42,056 nucleotides of DNA from positions 1 to 42,056 of the forward strand of contig DLNM01000001.1 in NCBI GenBank assembly GCA_002479485.1, in the 5' to 3' direction. Of the stretch, positions 1 through 8,187 are shown one piece after another. Position numbers and translations under genes: made by a program. This DNA comes from Firmicutes bacterium UBA7510 (GTDB lineage Bacteria; Bacillota; Clostridia; Tissierellales; Sedimentibacteraceae). The notes under the pieces are model-generated. The model was not told where the DNA came from, did no database searches, and saw nothing but the letters and a program-made list of their open reading frames with translations. The number at the start of each line of letters is the position of its first letter. The stretch's first letter is position 1.

Positions 1-7
1 TTCACAG

Positions 8-43
8 AAAAAAACTAGGTATAAAATTGTATTTCATACCTAG
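8..43 (-). terminator. Rho-independent terminator of the MCP-like gene
   Basis: An 8-bp perfect stem (15-22 with 36-43) is followed on the minus strand by a U-run (A7 at 8-14 on the plus strand). It lies about 30 bases past the stop of the gene ending at 71. Confidence 0.7.
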
Positions 44-70
44 AAATAAATCTTTTCTTTTATAATTAAA

Positions 71-1732
71 TTATTTTTTATTTAAATATTTATTATCTAT
101 TTTTTCAATTATTCCATTAGATATCATCTTATTAATATTTTTATTAAATAAATCAATATATTCATCTAAATTATTTTTTCTGCTAAATGCCATTCTTGCA
201 TCTGAATCTTTTTCTTCAAAATAGAACTTTTGCTTAACAACTTGTCCTTTAGAACCGTTAGTTTTAAAGTAATAGTTTGCTGTATATTCATTGGCTATAA
301 ATGTATCTATCTGACCCTTTAAAAGCTTATTATACATTGTTGCTATGTCGGCACTGTTATCCTTAATAAGTTTTCTATCATTTCTAAATTTATCATTATA
401 GTTAAAATTTTGTACAGCGATTTTATATTTATATAAATCTTCATATTTGTTTATAGTCACATTTGACCCCTTTAATGAGTAAAAAGCATATATTGAGCTT
501 GGTCTATATTCGTTAGAAAAATACATGTAGCTTTCTCGTTCCTTGCTATAACCAACAGTTGGAATAACATCTACTAATCCTTGTTCTAATAATTTTAAAG
601 AACCATCCCAAGTACACGTCATAAGTTGTACATTTATATTTGACATTTTAAATGCTTCTAGTAATATATCTACATCCATGCCATTTATTGTACCATTTTC
701 ATTAAATATAGTGTATGGTGCATATGGAGATATACCAGCAATAATTGTTTTAGAATCACTAAATGTTACACTATTTGTTAATTGCAAGGATTTGATTAAA
801 TTATCCTCAATATAACCAATAGTTTTAGATAATTTATTAAAGTGCAAAATTTCATCTTTTATAGATTTTGTAACCTCAGAAGTTGCTTCCTTATTTTCTT
901 TTATAATAGTAGATATATTGTTAACCATACCATTTATTTTATATATCCTGTCATTTAATTCATTGCTTTTGGTTGCTAAAACACTATTGTTTTCCGAATA
1001 TTCTTTAGTTGAATTTTCTATATCATTTAGTTCACCAACTGATTGTCCCAATTTTTCTGATTGATCAGATATTTTGTTTAGGCTAAGATTCATAGCATTT
1101 TCAACATTTTCAGCCAATAATCCTATTTCTTTTATTATATCATCAACTTTTTTATTAACCTCAGCAGTTTGTTCAGACAGCTTCATCATTTCTTCAGCTA
1201 CGACACCAAAGCCCTTGCCATTTACACCAGCCCTTGCTGCCTCTATGGATGCATTTACAGATAGTATTTTAGATTGTTTTGTTATAGCATTTACTGCTAC
1301 TATTAAGCCATCTGCAGCTTTGACCTTATTTTGTAGTTCAACAGTGATATTACTGGTGTTATTAATTTCTTCACAAACTTTATTAAAAGCCTCTATAGTA
1401 TTGCTTATTTCTTCTCTTTTTTGTGCTACTTTTACATATGTAGTTTTAGCATTATTAGAAAGTTTTGTAGTTTCTTCAAGTGTATTATCGGCAAAATCGC
1501 ATATAACGTCTAATTCTCTAACTATATTTTCTATATTATCACTTTGTCTATCCGCCCCGCAAACTAAGTTATCAGCTTTATTACTTATGTTACAAATTTC
1601 AGTATTAATTTCATCTATAGAGTTAGATGATTCACTTAATTTTTCAATACTTTTCCTAATTATTTGATTAGCTTCTTTAGTTTCTTTCCTAGCATTATCT
1701 TGTTTTTTGCCAGTTTTAGCAAACGTTATCAT
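71..1732 (-). CDS. Soluble methyl-accepting chemotaxis-like protein with C-terminal solute-binding (SBP_bac_3) domain
   Basis: The 553-aa protein has no signal peptide or membrane segment. Residues 1 to about 310 are a long coiled-coil of the MCP cytoplasmic signalling type; the conserved hairpin tip NASIEAARAG is at 160-169, followed by GKGFGVVAEE. Residues from about 328 to 550 match a periplasmic amino-acid-binding protein fold (family 3), starting IIAGISPYAPYTIF and including GMDVDIL. The known MCP tip contacts CheA/CheW, so it probably feeds a chemosensory array. The order is unusual: the ligand domain is C-terminal and apparently cytoplasmic, where normal MCPs place it outside the membrane. 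The start is supported by GGGAGG eight bases upstream of ATG. No chemotaxis genes are adjacent. Domain calls are firm; ligand and partner are unknown. Confidence 0.85.
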   Translation of the reverse strand: MITFAKTGKKQDNARKETKEANQIIRKSIEKLSESSNSIDEINTEICNISNKADNLVCGADRQSDNIENIVRELDVICDFADNTLEETTKLSNNAKTTYVKVAQKREEISNTIEAFNKVCEEINNTSNITVELQNKVKAADGLIVAVNAITKQSKILSVNASIEAARAGVNGKGFGVVAEEMMKLSEQTAEVNKKVDDIIKEIGLLAENVENAMNLSLNKISDQSEKLGQSVGELNDIENSTKEYSENNSVLATKSNELNDRIYKINGMVNNISTIIKENKEATSEVTKSIKDEILHFNKLSKTIGYIEDNLIKSLQLTNSVTFSDSKTIIAGISPYAPYTIFNENGTINGMDVDILLEAFKMSNINVQLMTCTWDGSLKLLEQGLVDVIPTVGYSKERESYMYFSNEYRPSSIYAFYSLKGSNVTINKYEDLYKYKIAVQNFNYNDKFRNDRKLIKDNSADIATMYNKLLKGQIDTFIANEYTANYYFKTNGSKGQVVKQKFYFEEKDSDARMAFSRKNNLDEYIDLFNKNINKMISNGIIEKIDNKYLNKK

Positions 1733-1905
1733 TGTGTAACCTCCCAGTTTTTTAATTATTTATTATAATCCCCTTTTGCTTAACTTTCCAATTTATGACT
1801 TTATATAATTATATTTTATCAAATTTTGAATATTTTACAATATATTTATTATATCTATTACCAATATTGTTTCAATATTAGTAAAAAAATGTATAAAATA
1901 TCATA

Positions 1906-1932
1906 GAAAAAAAAGAACCATAAAGGTTCTTT
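1906..1932 (-). terminator. Terminator downstream of ndk
   Basis: An 8-bp stem (1912-1919 with 1925-1932, AAAGAACC/GGTTCTTT) has a 5-base loop and ends in a U-run on the minus strand. It lies 20 bases beyond the ndk stop. Confidence 0.8.
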
Positions 1933-1951
1933 CGTCATAAAAAGCATTTAA

Positions 1952-2350
1952 TTAATTAAAAAATCTCTTGATTTCAATTTCAGCATTTTCAATAGAGTCT
2001 GAACCATGGATGATATTCTCAGATGTTGACATTGCATAATCTCCACGTATTGTTCCTGAAACAGCTTCTTCAAATTTTGTAGCACCCATAAGAATTCTCA
2101 TACCTGCTACAGCATTTTCACCTTCTACTATCATAGCTAAAACCGGACCACTTGTCATATATGTTATAATTTCAGGGAAGAAAGGTTTATCCGCTATATG
2201 TGAGTAATGCTTTCTTAGTATGTCTTCATTAAGAATCATCATTTTTATATCAACAACTTTATATCCTTTTTTCTCAATCCTACAAATAATTTCTCCTATA
2301 AGGTTACGCTTTAAGGCATCAGGTTTAAGCATTATATATGTTCTTTCCAT
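1952..2350 (-). CDS. ndk: Nucleoside diphosphate kinase
   Basis: This cytoplasmic enzyme transfers the gamma phosphate from ATP to NDPs through a phospho-histidine, balancing NTP and dNTP pools. The 132-aa length is normal for the family. Visible hallmarks are the N-terminal TYIMLKPDALKRNLIGEI, the nucleotide-binding segment with SGTIRGDYA, and the active-site histidine in NIIHGSDS near residue 115. It appears monocistronic, with its own terminator at 1906-1932. Nothing is odd. Identification rests on motif recognition and is very secure. Confidence 0.97.
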   Translation of the reverse strand: MERTYIMLKPDALKRNLIGEIICRIEKKGYKVVDIKMMILNEDILRKHYSHIADKPFFPEIITYMTSGPVLAMIVEGENAVAGMRILMGATKFEEAVSGTIRGDYAMSTSENIIHGSDSIENAEIEIKRFFN

Positions 2351-2429
2351 TATAGTATAACCACCTTTGTCTAATAAGTTTGCAAATAAAACTTTGCACT
2401 CATAGAATATGCAATTTTAGGATAATTAT

Positions 2430-3422
2430 TTATATATTGTAAATATTTTTAATGCTTATAGTTACATTATCTAAATAATATTCAGTTAATCCTTCAAATC
2501 CTGAATCAGTTGCAATTATTAAATATACTGAACCATTACTATCAGTAGTGACTGTTATTGAAGTTTCAAATCTTTTGAATTCAAAACCTTTTATAGTAGA
2601 GTTCTCTGGCTTTGATATGTTACCTAAAACTTGCATATCTTTTCCTTCTAAACTCTGTGCACCCTGATTTATGTTAAGTCTAAATACTCCAATATCATCT
2701 TTTTTATTTTCAGGCTTAATATTTACTATTCCACATTTTACACTGACTGCTTCACCAGGTGAACCACCAATTCCAAACATTCCTTTTTCAACATTTGTAG
2801 CTAATTCAAAAACAACATTAAAATTATATTCTGTATTTGGTTTTAATCCATCTATATTTTTTACATAACCCATGAACATATCATCGCTTCTATTTTGAGA
2901 GGCTATATAAAGACTACTACTTTCATCACCAATAACAGGATTTTTCTTGTACTCTGCCTTCATCTCATAAGTTTCATAATTATTATTATCATCATGATAA
3001 TCTGAAAATATAGGTAAAAAACCACAATTTCCAGTTTCAAATTGATATCTCAAAATTGTCGAATATCCATGAATTGCATCCAAAACAGATTGCTCGATAT
3101 ATGTTCTGCCATTTGTTGTTGATAAGGGAGCAATTAAGTTATAGGTAGTTATAGGGGTAGTTATAACACTACTGTTATGCTTTGCTTTATACAACCATTT
3201 ATCTTTTTTCAATACAACTATTTCCTGAGTTTTCGAATCCCATGTAACCGTATTTCCTTGAGATTCTTCATAATTTCTTAGCTGTACAAATAGCTTATCA
3301 TCCAGATAAAAAGAAAACTCTGGGGATATTTCATCGGTTATAGTTGCTGCTAAAGCTGGAATTGGTGCAATTAACAACAAACATAAAGCTATACAAATTG
3401 ACATGTTTCTTTTTTCATTCAT
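2430..3422 (-). CDS. Secreted protein with copper-amine-oxidase-N-like stalk domain
   Basis: The 330-aa protein has a signal peptide (MNEKRN, then a hydrophobic core ending near ALAA, about residue 26). Residues about 30-120 resemble the stalk domain found in Firmicute surface proteins (FSFYLDDKLF, then TVTWDSKTQEIVVLKKD and NGRTYIEQSVLDAI). The remainder looks like a beta-rich carbohydrate-binding-type module with YEMKAEYKKNPV and a C-terminal EYYLDNVTISIKNI. It is 82 bases downstream of the membrane-anchored sigma factor on the same strand, so it is probably in the same operon and may be the target or sensor output. RBS AAAGGAG precedes the start. The enzymatic role, if any, is unknown. Confidence 0.75.
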   Translation of the reverse strand: MNEKRNMSICIALCLLLIAPIPALAATITDEISPEFSFYLDDKLFVQLRNYEESQGNTVTWDSKTQEIVVLKKDKWLYKAKHNSSVITTPITTYNLIAPLSTTNGRTYIEQSVLDAIHGYSTILRYQFETGNCGFLPIFSDYHDDNNNYETYEMKAEYKKNPVIGDESSSLYIASQNRSDDMFMGYVKNIDGLKPNTEYNFNVVFELATNVEKGMFGIGGSPGEAVSVKCGIVNIKPENKKDDIGVFRLNINQGAQSLEGKDMQVLGNISKPENSTIKGFEFKRFETSITVTTDSNGSVYLIIATDSGFEGLTEYYLDNVTISIKNIYNI

Positions 3423-3504
3423 AATATGATCTCCTTTCGTGATAACACAATTTTTTGCGTTTCACTAATATAGATGCAACCATATTAAGATTTTGTTGGC
3501 TTTT

Positions 3505-4203
3505 TTAAATGTTTTTTAAATAAATAGAAGTAATAATTAAAGTACATGTAAAGGCTGCTCCCAAAGCTATTGTCAACTTACTAACTGAAGGTGTTGAAGC
3601 TATCCCTATACCTCCCATCGATTCTGCATTTAAGTCTTTGTATAGTTTGTAAACAAATGAAGAACCTAAAATACCAATTATAATAAAGAGATTTAAATAT
3701 TTTGCTCTTAATTTTGCAGCGGCATAATTGTAGGTCCACTGTACAGTGCCAATAGGCATATTAAGTAGTTTTGCAATTTCCTTATGCTTTAATCCACCAA
3801 TTACTTTTAAAGTAACTATTTGTTTTTGAATGTCATTAAGCGATTTTATCATTGAATAATAGCTATCCATATCAACAAATTCATCTATATCGGAGTGTTG
3901 TATAGATATGTTTTCAATGTCATCAACATTGGCATTTTCTTTTTCTTTTCTAATCACTTGAAGAGTTTCATTTTTTACAACAGTATATAGCCAAGAAAGT
4001 TCATTTTTATGAGGAAATTTTTCAGGCTCTAAAACAAACAATTTAACCATAATATTTTGAACAACATCATAGCTTGTTGCTTCATTTTTAGAAATAGAAA
4101 AAGCTATACTGTAAATTAATCTAAAATACTCTTTATAAAACAAATCAAATGCTACAGAATCTTTTGTCTTTATATCATCAAATATATTTTTTAAACTTTC
4201 CAT
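3505..4203 (-). CDS. ECF-type sigma factor with C-terminal membrane segments
   Basis: The 232-aa protein starts with sigma-70 region 2 (residues about 10-90: YKEYFRLIYSIAFSISKNE, SYDVVQNIMVKLF, WLYTVVKNE) and has region 4 at about 115-165 (LNDIQKQIVTLKVIGGLKHKEIAKLLNMPIGTVQ given in two parts: IVTLKVIGGLKHKEIAKLL then NMPIGTVQWTYNYAAAKLR). Two hydrophobic helices follow, near 171-187 (LFIIIGILGSSFVYKLY) and 209-228. ECF sigma factors direct RNA polymerase to stress or envelope promoters; here the sigma seems tethered to the membrane, with no separate anti-sigma gene. It is divergent from a second sigma operon and has a good ECF-like promoter (4306-4336), suggesting autoregulation. Confidence 0.82.
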   Translation of the reverse strand: MESLKNIFDDIKTKDSVAFDLFYKEYFRLIYSIAFSISKNEATSYDVVQNIMVKLFVLEPEKFPHKNELSWLYTVVKNETLQVIRKEKENANVDDIENISIQHSDIDEFVDMDSYYSMIKSLNDIQKQIVTLKVIGGLKHKEIAKLLNMPIGTVQWTYNYAAAKLRAKYLNLFIIIGILGSSFVYKLYKDLNAESMGGIGIASTPSVSKLTIALGAAFTCTLIITSIYLKNI

Positions 4204-4305
4204 ATTATCTACACCTCTTTACATATAATCATTTGTGAATTACAAAATCATGTATAATTTAAAAATTTATATTAATTTTGTTATTCTAAAATAATATTCT
4301 TTTTT

Positions 4306-4336
4306 ATTTAGACGAAAAAATTTTATTAATGTTGTA
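4306..4336 (-). promoter_or_regulatory. ECF-type promoter for the membrane-anchored sigma operon
   Basis: On the minus strand TACAAC (4336-4331) is followed by 16 bases and CGTCTAAAT (4314-4306). AAC-N16-CGTC is the usual ECF sigma promoter layout, so autoregulation is likely. The leader to the ATG at 4203 is about 100 bases. Confidence 0.55.
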
Positions 4337-4392
4337 TAATTAATTTATTATTATAAAATATTTTATTTTTAAATCAAAATTTCATTCTATTC

Positions 4393-4417
4393 CGTCTAAT
4401 ATATAGAAGTGCACTTC
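4393..4417 (+). promoter_or_regulatory. CGTC-type -10 element and 12-bp palindrome before the second sigma gene
   Basis: CGTCTAATATATAG (4393-4406) resembles the -10 of the divergent promoter at 4306-4336, but a matching AAC -35 is weak (AAATCA at 4371-4376). A perfect palindrome GAAGTGCACTTC (4406-4417) sits where transcription would begin. Confidence 0.4.
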
Positions 4418-4436
4418 AAAATTAAGGAGATAGGTT

Positions 4437-4916
4437 ATGAACAAAAAAGAATTTGCTGCAAGCGTTGAGGCTATAAGAAATAAGCTTTATAGAACTGCTT
4501 ATATGTACCTTGGCAATGAAGCAAGCGCGTATGAGGCAATAGATGAGGCTGTATATAAGGCACTTAAATCACTAAAGAACCTAAGACAGCCAGAATATTT
4601 TAATACTTGGATAACACGTATTTTGATAAATGTCTGTAAAGATGAGCTGTCAAGGATTAAAAGGCTACAGCCTGAAGAAAACATAACAATAAATATGAAC
4701 AGTACAGATGAAATTGATACAGATAGCTTATCTTTAAAAGAAATAATATCTCGTCTACCAGAGGATTTAAAGGAAATTATAATTTTAAGATATTTTTCAG
4801 GATTTACACTAGCACAAACAGCTGTATCTCTAAATATGCCACAAGGAACTGTTGTAACGAAGCAAAGACGAGCACTTTCAATCCTAAAGCTGGAATTATC
4901 CGAGGAGGAAGTGTGA
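4437..4916 (+). CDS. ECF RNA polymerase sigma factor (SigV/SigW type)
   Basis: The 159-aa protein has the compact ECF layout. Region 2 covers about 10-75 (YRTAYMYLGNEASAYEAIDE, YFNTWITRILINVCKDELSR), and region 4 covers about 100-155 (LPEDLKEIIILRYFSGFTLA, then MPQGTVVTKQRRAL). RBS AAGGAG lies upstream of ATG. It is followed after 63 bases by a DUF4179 membrane protein, the usual anti-sigma partner of this group in Clostridia. The pair should form a transmembrane signalling switch in which the anti-sigma holds the sigma at the membrane until an envelope signal releases it. Confidence 0.92.
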   Translation: MNKKEFAASVEAIRNKLYRTAYMYLGNEASAYEAIDEAVYKALKSLKNLRQPEYFNTWITRILINVCKDELSRIKRLQPEENITINMNSTDEIDTDSLSLKEIISRLPEDLKEIIILRYFSGFTLAQTAVSLNMPQGTVVTKQRRALSILKLELSEEEV

Positions 4917-4935
4917 AGAAAAAGCACTTCACACT
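4911..4935 (+). other. Intercistronic hairpin between sigma and anti-sigma genes
   Basis: A perfect 9-bp stem (AGTGTGAAG 4911-4919 with CTTCACACT 4927-4935) overlaps the sigma stop codon. It has no U-tract, so termination is unlikely. It may adjust the ratio of sigma to anti-sigma, or stabilise the mRNA. Confidence 0.45.
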
Positions 4936-4979
4936 AAATTAATAATGACGCCGTGAAACAGCGTAATGGAGGAATAGAT

Positions 4980-6380
4980 ATGAATAGAAATGATGAATAT
5001 TTAAATCTAATTAAAGAATTAGATAGCAATTCAGAAAAAATAGATAATTTATATAAAAAAGCGAATAAAAGATTAATAAAAAAGCTTGTTACCGCGGCTG
5101 TAACAGCAACTCTTAGTACCGTAGCCTCGTTACTTATATTATTTATAATACTCGTAAACAATGTAAATTCATTTGCATATGCATGTGGAAGTGTTCCTAT
5201 ATTAAAGGATTTAGCAAAGTTTGTTGCAATGTCACCATCCCTTAGCGCAGCAGTTGAGCATCAATATGTACAGCCTATTGAGTTATCAAAAACTCAAAAT
5301 GATATAACTGCAAGCATTGAATATGTCATAGTTGATCAAAAGCAGGTTAACATATTTTACTCGTTACACACTGAAAAATACAAAGCATTAGATACAAAAC
5401 CGGAAGTATTTGATAAAAATAATAAATTTTTAGAGTGCGCATTAAGCTATGGAGATTCTAATGAAACGAATGATTTAAAAATGATAACACTAGATTTTAT
5501 TGATAAAAATGTGCCAGATTTTATTTCATTAAAGCTTAATGTTAAGGATATTGGGGAATATTTTAAGGAAGCTGAAATTAATGATAATAATACTGACGAT
5601 GTATTGGATAGCCATAATAGAACAAATGAAGAAGAATCCGAATATTTGACTGAATTTGAATTTGATATAGAGCTTGATCCTAACTATACAGCGCAAGGTC
5701 AAACCTTAATCCTAAATAAGGAATTTGAAGTAGATGGTCAAATATTAGTATTATCAACTGTTGAAATATACCCTACTCATATGCGCATTAACTTTGCTGA
5801 TAATGATAAAAACACTAAATGGCTTAAGGCATTAAATTTCCATATAAAAGATGAGAAAGGAAAAATATTTGATAAAATATCAAATGGCATTTCAGCAACT
5901 GGCAGTACCGATTCACCAATGATGGTTTCCCATAGGCTAGAAAGTAGTTTTTTTGCAAAAAGCAAAGAGTTAACACTCTTTATAGATGAAGTAACTTGGC
6001 TTGATAAGAAAGATAATACGATAAAAATAGATTTAGTTAATAATAAAAGTGATACATTCTCAGAATATTATAAACTTCACAGCACTAAAAAATATTTAAA
6101 TTCATGGAAAGTAGAATTTATAGTGACATCCACTAAAGCTAATCATATGTTTAACTTATTTAATGGAACTTATTACGATGATAAAGGAAATGAATATTAT
6201 ATAAATAATTCCTCTACTACAAGTGGTTTGTATGACGATAAAGGTGATAATACACTCAAAGAAAACCAATTTATTCAAACCTTATATCTTACAGATTATC
6301 ATGAGGACACTGTATATTTAGAGCCAGTATTTACTAGTATTTATAAAGTAGATAATCCTATAGAGATAAAAATCAAATAA
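4980..6380 (+). CDS. DUF4179-family anti-sigma factor
   Basis: The start at 4980 (466 aa) is preferred because GGAGG at 4968-4972 is seven bases before ATG; an in-frame GTG at 4953 lacks one. A cytoplasmic N-terminus of about 36 residues is followed by a membrane helix (about 37-60). The DUF4179 signature follows: NSFAYACGSVPILKDLAKFV, then HQYVQPIELSKTQNDITASI and VIVDQKQVNIFYSL. The large extracellular part is beta-rich and acidic with NxS/T-rich loops. Known homologues sit next to ECF sigma factors and inhibit them. Here it is directly downstream of the sigma gene at 4437 and ends at a strong bidirectional terminator. The inducing signal is unknown. Confidence 0.88.
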   Translation: MNRNDEYLNLIKELDSNSEKIDNLYKKANKRLIKKLVTAAVTATLSTVASLLILFIILVNNVNSFAYACGSVPILKDLAKFVAMSPSLSAAVEHQYVQPIELSKTQNDITASIEYVIVDQKQVNIFYSLHTEKYKALDTKPEVFDKNNKFLECALSYGDSNETNDLKMITLDFIDKNVPDFISLKLNVKDIGEYFKEAEINDNNTDDVLDSHNRTNEEESEYLTEFEFDIELDPNYTAQGQTLILNKEFEVDGQILVLSTVEIYPTHMRINFADNDKNTKWLKALNFHIKDEKGKIFDKISNGISATGSTDSPMMVSHRLESSFFAKSKELTLFIDEVTWLDKKDNTIKIDLVNNKSDTFSEYYKLHSTKKYLNSWKVEFIVTSTKANHMFNLFNGTYYDDKGNEYYINNSSTTSGLYDDKGDNTLKENQFIQTLYLTDYHEDTVYLEPVFTSIYKVDNPIEIKIK

Positions 6381-6386
6381 TTGCTT

Positions 6387-6418
6387 AAAACAGGCTGATT
6401 TGCAGACCAGCCTGTTTT
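6387..6418. terminator. Bidirectional terminator between convergent genes
   Basis: An 11-bp perfect stem (6387-6397 AAAACAGGCTG with 6408-6418) has a 10-base loop and A/T-runs on both sides. It separates the anti-sigma gene (plus) from the DUF1847 gene (minus). Confidence 0.85.
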
Positions 6419-6436
6419 ATAAGTTTTATTAACAAA

Positions 6437-7063
6437 TTATTTTTCACCAAATAACTTTGAGTTATAATACCCTTCTGATATGTATATAGGTGCTAAAGGG
6501 CTGTGACCTGTAATTCTGTCTTTAACTGCAAGTATAGTAATAGGAGCTTCTACATGTTTAATAAACAATGTATCATGTCCCACACATAAGCCTACTATTA
6601 TATTAAATTCAGTTTTGCACTCATTAAGGTATGAAGCTTGACCTATCGGGTTGCACATAGGCTCAAATCTATCAGAATGTATTTGGTCTTCCTTATTTAA
6701 CCCTAAAAATTCCTTTGATATACTACCACACTTACAACCAACAGAATGTATTTCAAAGCCGTAATGAGAAAACACCTTATATATTGTTTCCATTTCCTTT
6801 TTTAGCCCCATACAAAAAGCAAAGCCAATTTTTTTATATTCCATTCTTTTGCAAAAATCTATAATTTCTTCAATTCTAGTCATTTTGCAGTAATTTTCTT
6901 TTTCAACCAAAGCAGCTGTTTTTGCAATTTTATAATCTTCCTCATTTTTGTAAAGCTCATTAGTATTATTTACATGCTCAAACATTGATGGACAATTTTT
7001 AGGAAATTTATTGGTTTCATTTTCTCCACATGCTTTAATTTGACACATACTACATATGTTCAT
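6437..7063 (-). CDS. DUF1847 cysteine-rich protein
   Basis: The start at 7063 (208 aa) is chosen because GGAGG (7076-7072) lies eight bases upstream; an in-frame ATG at 7078 overlaps that RBS. The cysteine-rich N-terminus (CSMCQIKAC, then NCPS) is typical of a metal or Fe-S site. Later motifs are GFAFCMGLKKE, CKCGS, CNPIGQA and IVGLCVGHD (the last two typical of DUF1847), plus a C-terminal DRITGHSPLAPIY. The family is common in anaerobic Clostridia and methanogens and has no established reaction; a redox or metal-related role is inferred. It is followed upstream on the same strand by a nitroreductase, about 50 bases away, and may be co-transcribed. Confidence 0.85.
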   Translation of the reverse strand: MNICSMCQIKACGENETNKFPKNCPSMFEHVNNTNELYKNEEDYKIAKTAALVEKENYCKMTRIEEIIDFCKRMEYKKIGFAFCMGLKKEMETIYKVFSHYGFEIHSVGCKCGSISKEFLGLNKEDQIHSDRFEPMCNPIGQASYLNECKTEFNIIVGLCVGHDTLFIKHVEAPITILAVKDRITGHSPLAPIYISEGYYNSKLFGEK

Positions 7064-7112
7064 AATTATTTCCTCCATATAAATTTATTTTAAATATAAT
7101 TATTCGTAATTA

Positions 7113-7655
7113 CTATTTATAAGTAATCAGTTCCCCAACTTCTTTACGTTTTGGAGCTACAGGAGTTTCATTTGGATATCCCATAGCTACAAGCGCTGCA
7201 AGCTGTTGACCATCTGGTATATTAATTAATTTAGATATTTTTTCTTCATCAAAAATACCTAGAATTACGCTTCCCAATCCTTCAGCATGTGCTGCAAGGC
7301 ACAAGGTTTGTGTAGCAATTCCTGCATCAAACATTTCCCAACCATCACCCTTAGAAGTAGAATAAGAGCCATCTCTTTCAAATCCAGATCGCCCATTAAT
7401 AATTGTAACTAATACTAATGCTGCAGCCTTCTTTATGGTGTTACTGTTAAACTTAAAGTCACAAACACAATTATCAGCAATATCATTCATAATATCTTTG
7501 TCTTCAATTATAATATATCTAGCAATTTGAGTATTTTTCCATGATGGAGAATATCTTGCAGTGTCGATTATTTTTTCAAAGACATTATGTTCAATCTTTT
7601 CTTCTTTAAAATCTCTAATACTTCTTCTTTCTTTTATACATTCAAAAACATCCAT
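7113..7655 (-). CDS. Nitroreductase-family FMN oxidoreductase
   Basis: The start at 7655 (180 aa) is set by AAGGAGG just upstream; an upstream in-frame extension has no RBS. The N-terminus FECIKERRSIRDFKEEKIEH is the classic FMN-phosphate-binding start, followed by ARYSPSWKNTQ. The later GIATQTLCLAAHAEGLGSV and ALVAMGYPNE complete the nitroreductase fold. The family reduces nitro, quinone or flavin substrates with NAD(P)H as a cytoplasmic dimer. The substrate cannot be predicted. It lies upstream of the DUF1847 gene on the same strand, about 50 bases away. Confidence 0.9.
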   Translation of the reverse strand: MDVFECIKERRSIRDFKEEKIEHNVFEKIIDTARYSPSWKNTQIARYIIIEDKDIMNDIADNCVCDFKFNSNTIKKAAALVLVTIINGRSGFERDGSYSTSKGDGWEMFDAGIATQTLCLAAHAEGLGSVILGIFDEEKISKLINIPDGQQLAALVAMGYPNETPVAPKRKEVGELITYK

Positions 7656-7882
7656 TCTAAAATTCCTCCTTAGAATATTAATATTATAATTTAACTTAAT
7701 TATTATCATGTGTTTATTATAAATATTAGCAATTAATGATATTATACCATAGTTTTACACGTTTACAATAAATCTAAATCTCCTTTGCAATTAAGTGTCT
7801 GTTACAGTGACTTAGTTACTTTCAATATTAATATTAATCTGATAAAATAATAAAAATATTAGTCAATACATAGGAGATTAAA

Positions 7883-8071
7883 ATGTCACAGAAAACAAAA
7901 AAATTTATTAAGATTTTAGTATTTATTCTCGCAGGTTGTACAGTTGGTTACATATATTATAAGTTTTGGGGCTGTAATGGTACTTGTGCAATATCATCAA
8001 ATCCTTATCGTTCAACGATTTATGGTGGAATAATTGGTGGACTTTTATCTATTGTGTTTTCAAAAGAATAG
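7883..8071 (+). CDS. Small DUF6132-like membrane protein
   Basis: The 62-aa protein has two membrane helices (about 10-27 and 43-59). The linker with WGCNGTCAISSNPYRSTIYG matches the family pattern in which two cysteines (GCxxGxC) lie just after helix one. RBS AGGAG (7871-7875) precedes the ATG. Related proteins often accompany thioredoxin or rhodanese-type genes, so the paired cysteines may be redox- or sulfur-related; that is inference. It is divergent from the nitroreductase gene. A candidate -10 (TAAAAT near 7842) is present. Confidence 0.75.
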   Translation: MSQKTKKFIKILVFILAGCTVGYIYYKFWGCNGTCAISSNPYRSTIYGGIIGGLLSIVFSKE

Positions 8072-8086
8072 ATAATTTGTTAATTA

Positions 8087-8123
8087 ATAAAAAAACCACA
8101 TTTAAGAGCATTATAAATGTGGT
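8087..8123 (-). terminator. Terminator of the DUF2935 gene
   Basis: A 10-bp stem (ACCACATTTA 8095-8104 with 8114-8123) is followed on the minus strand by a U-run (plus-strand A7). It also lies just past the end of the convergent DUF6132 gene. Confidence 0.75.
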
Positions 8124-8187
8124 ATATATAATATATGAATATGTAGTCTTATTTAAACTGCATATTTTTTGTCATTATATGTGCAAT

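Noticed and set aside
1074..1667. 197-aa open frame opposite the MCP-like gene
   Set aside because: It is the antisense shadow of a coding region with a clear domain structure; it has no RBS and its composition follows the opposite strand.
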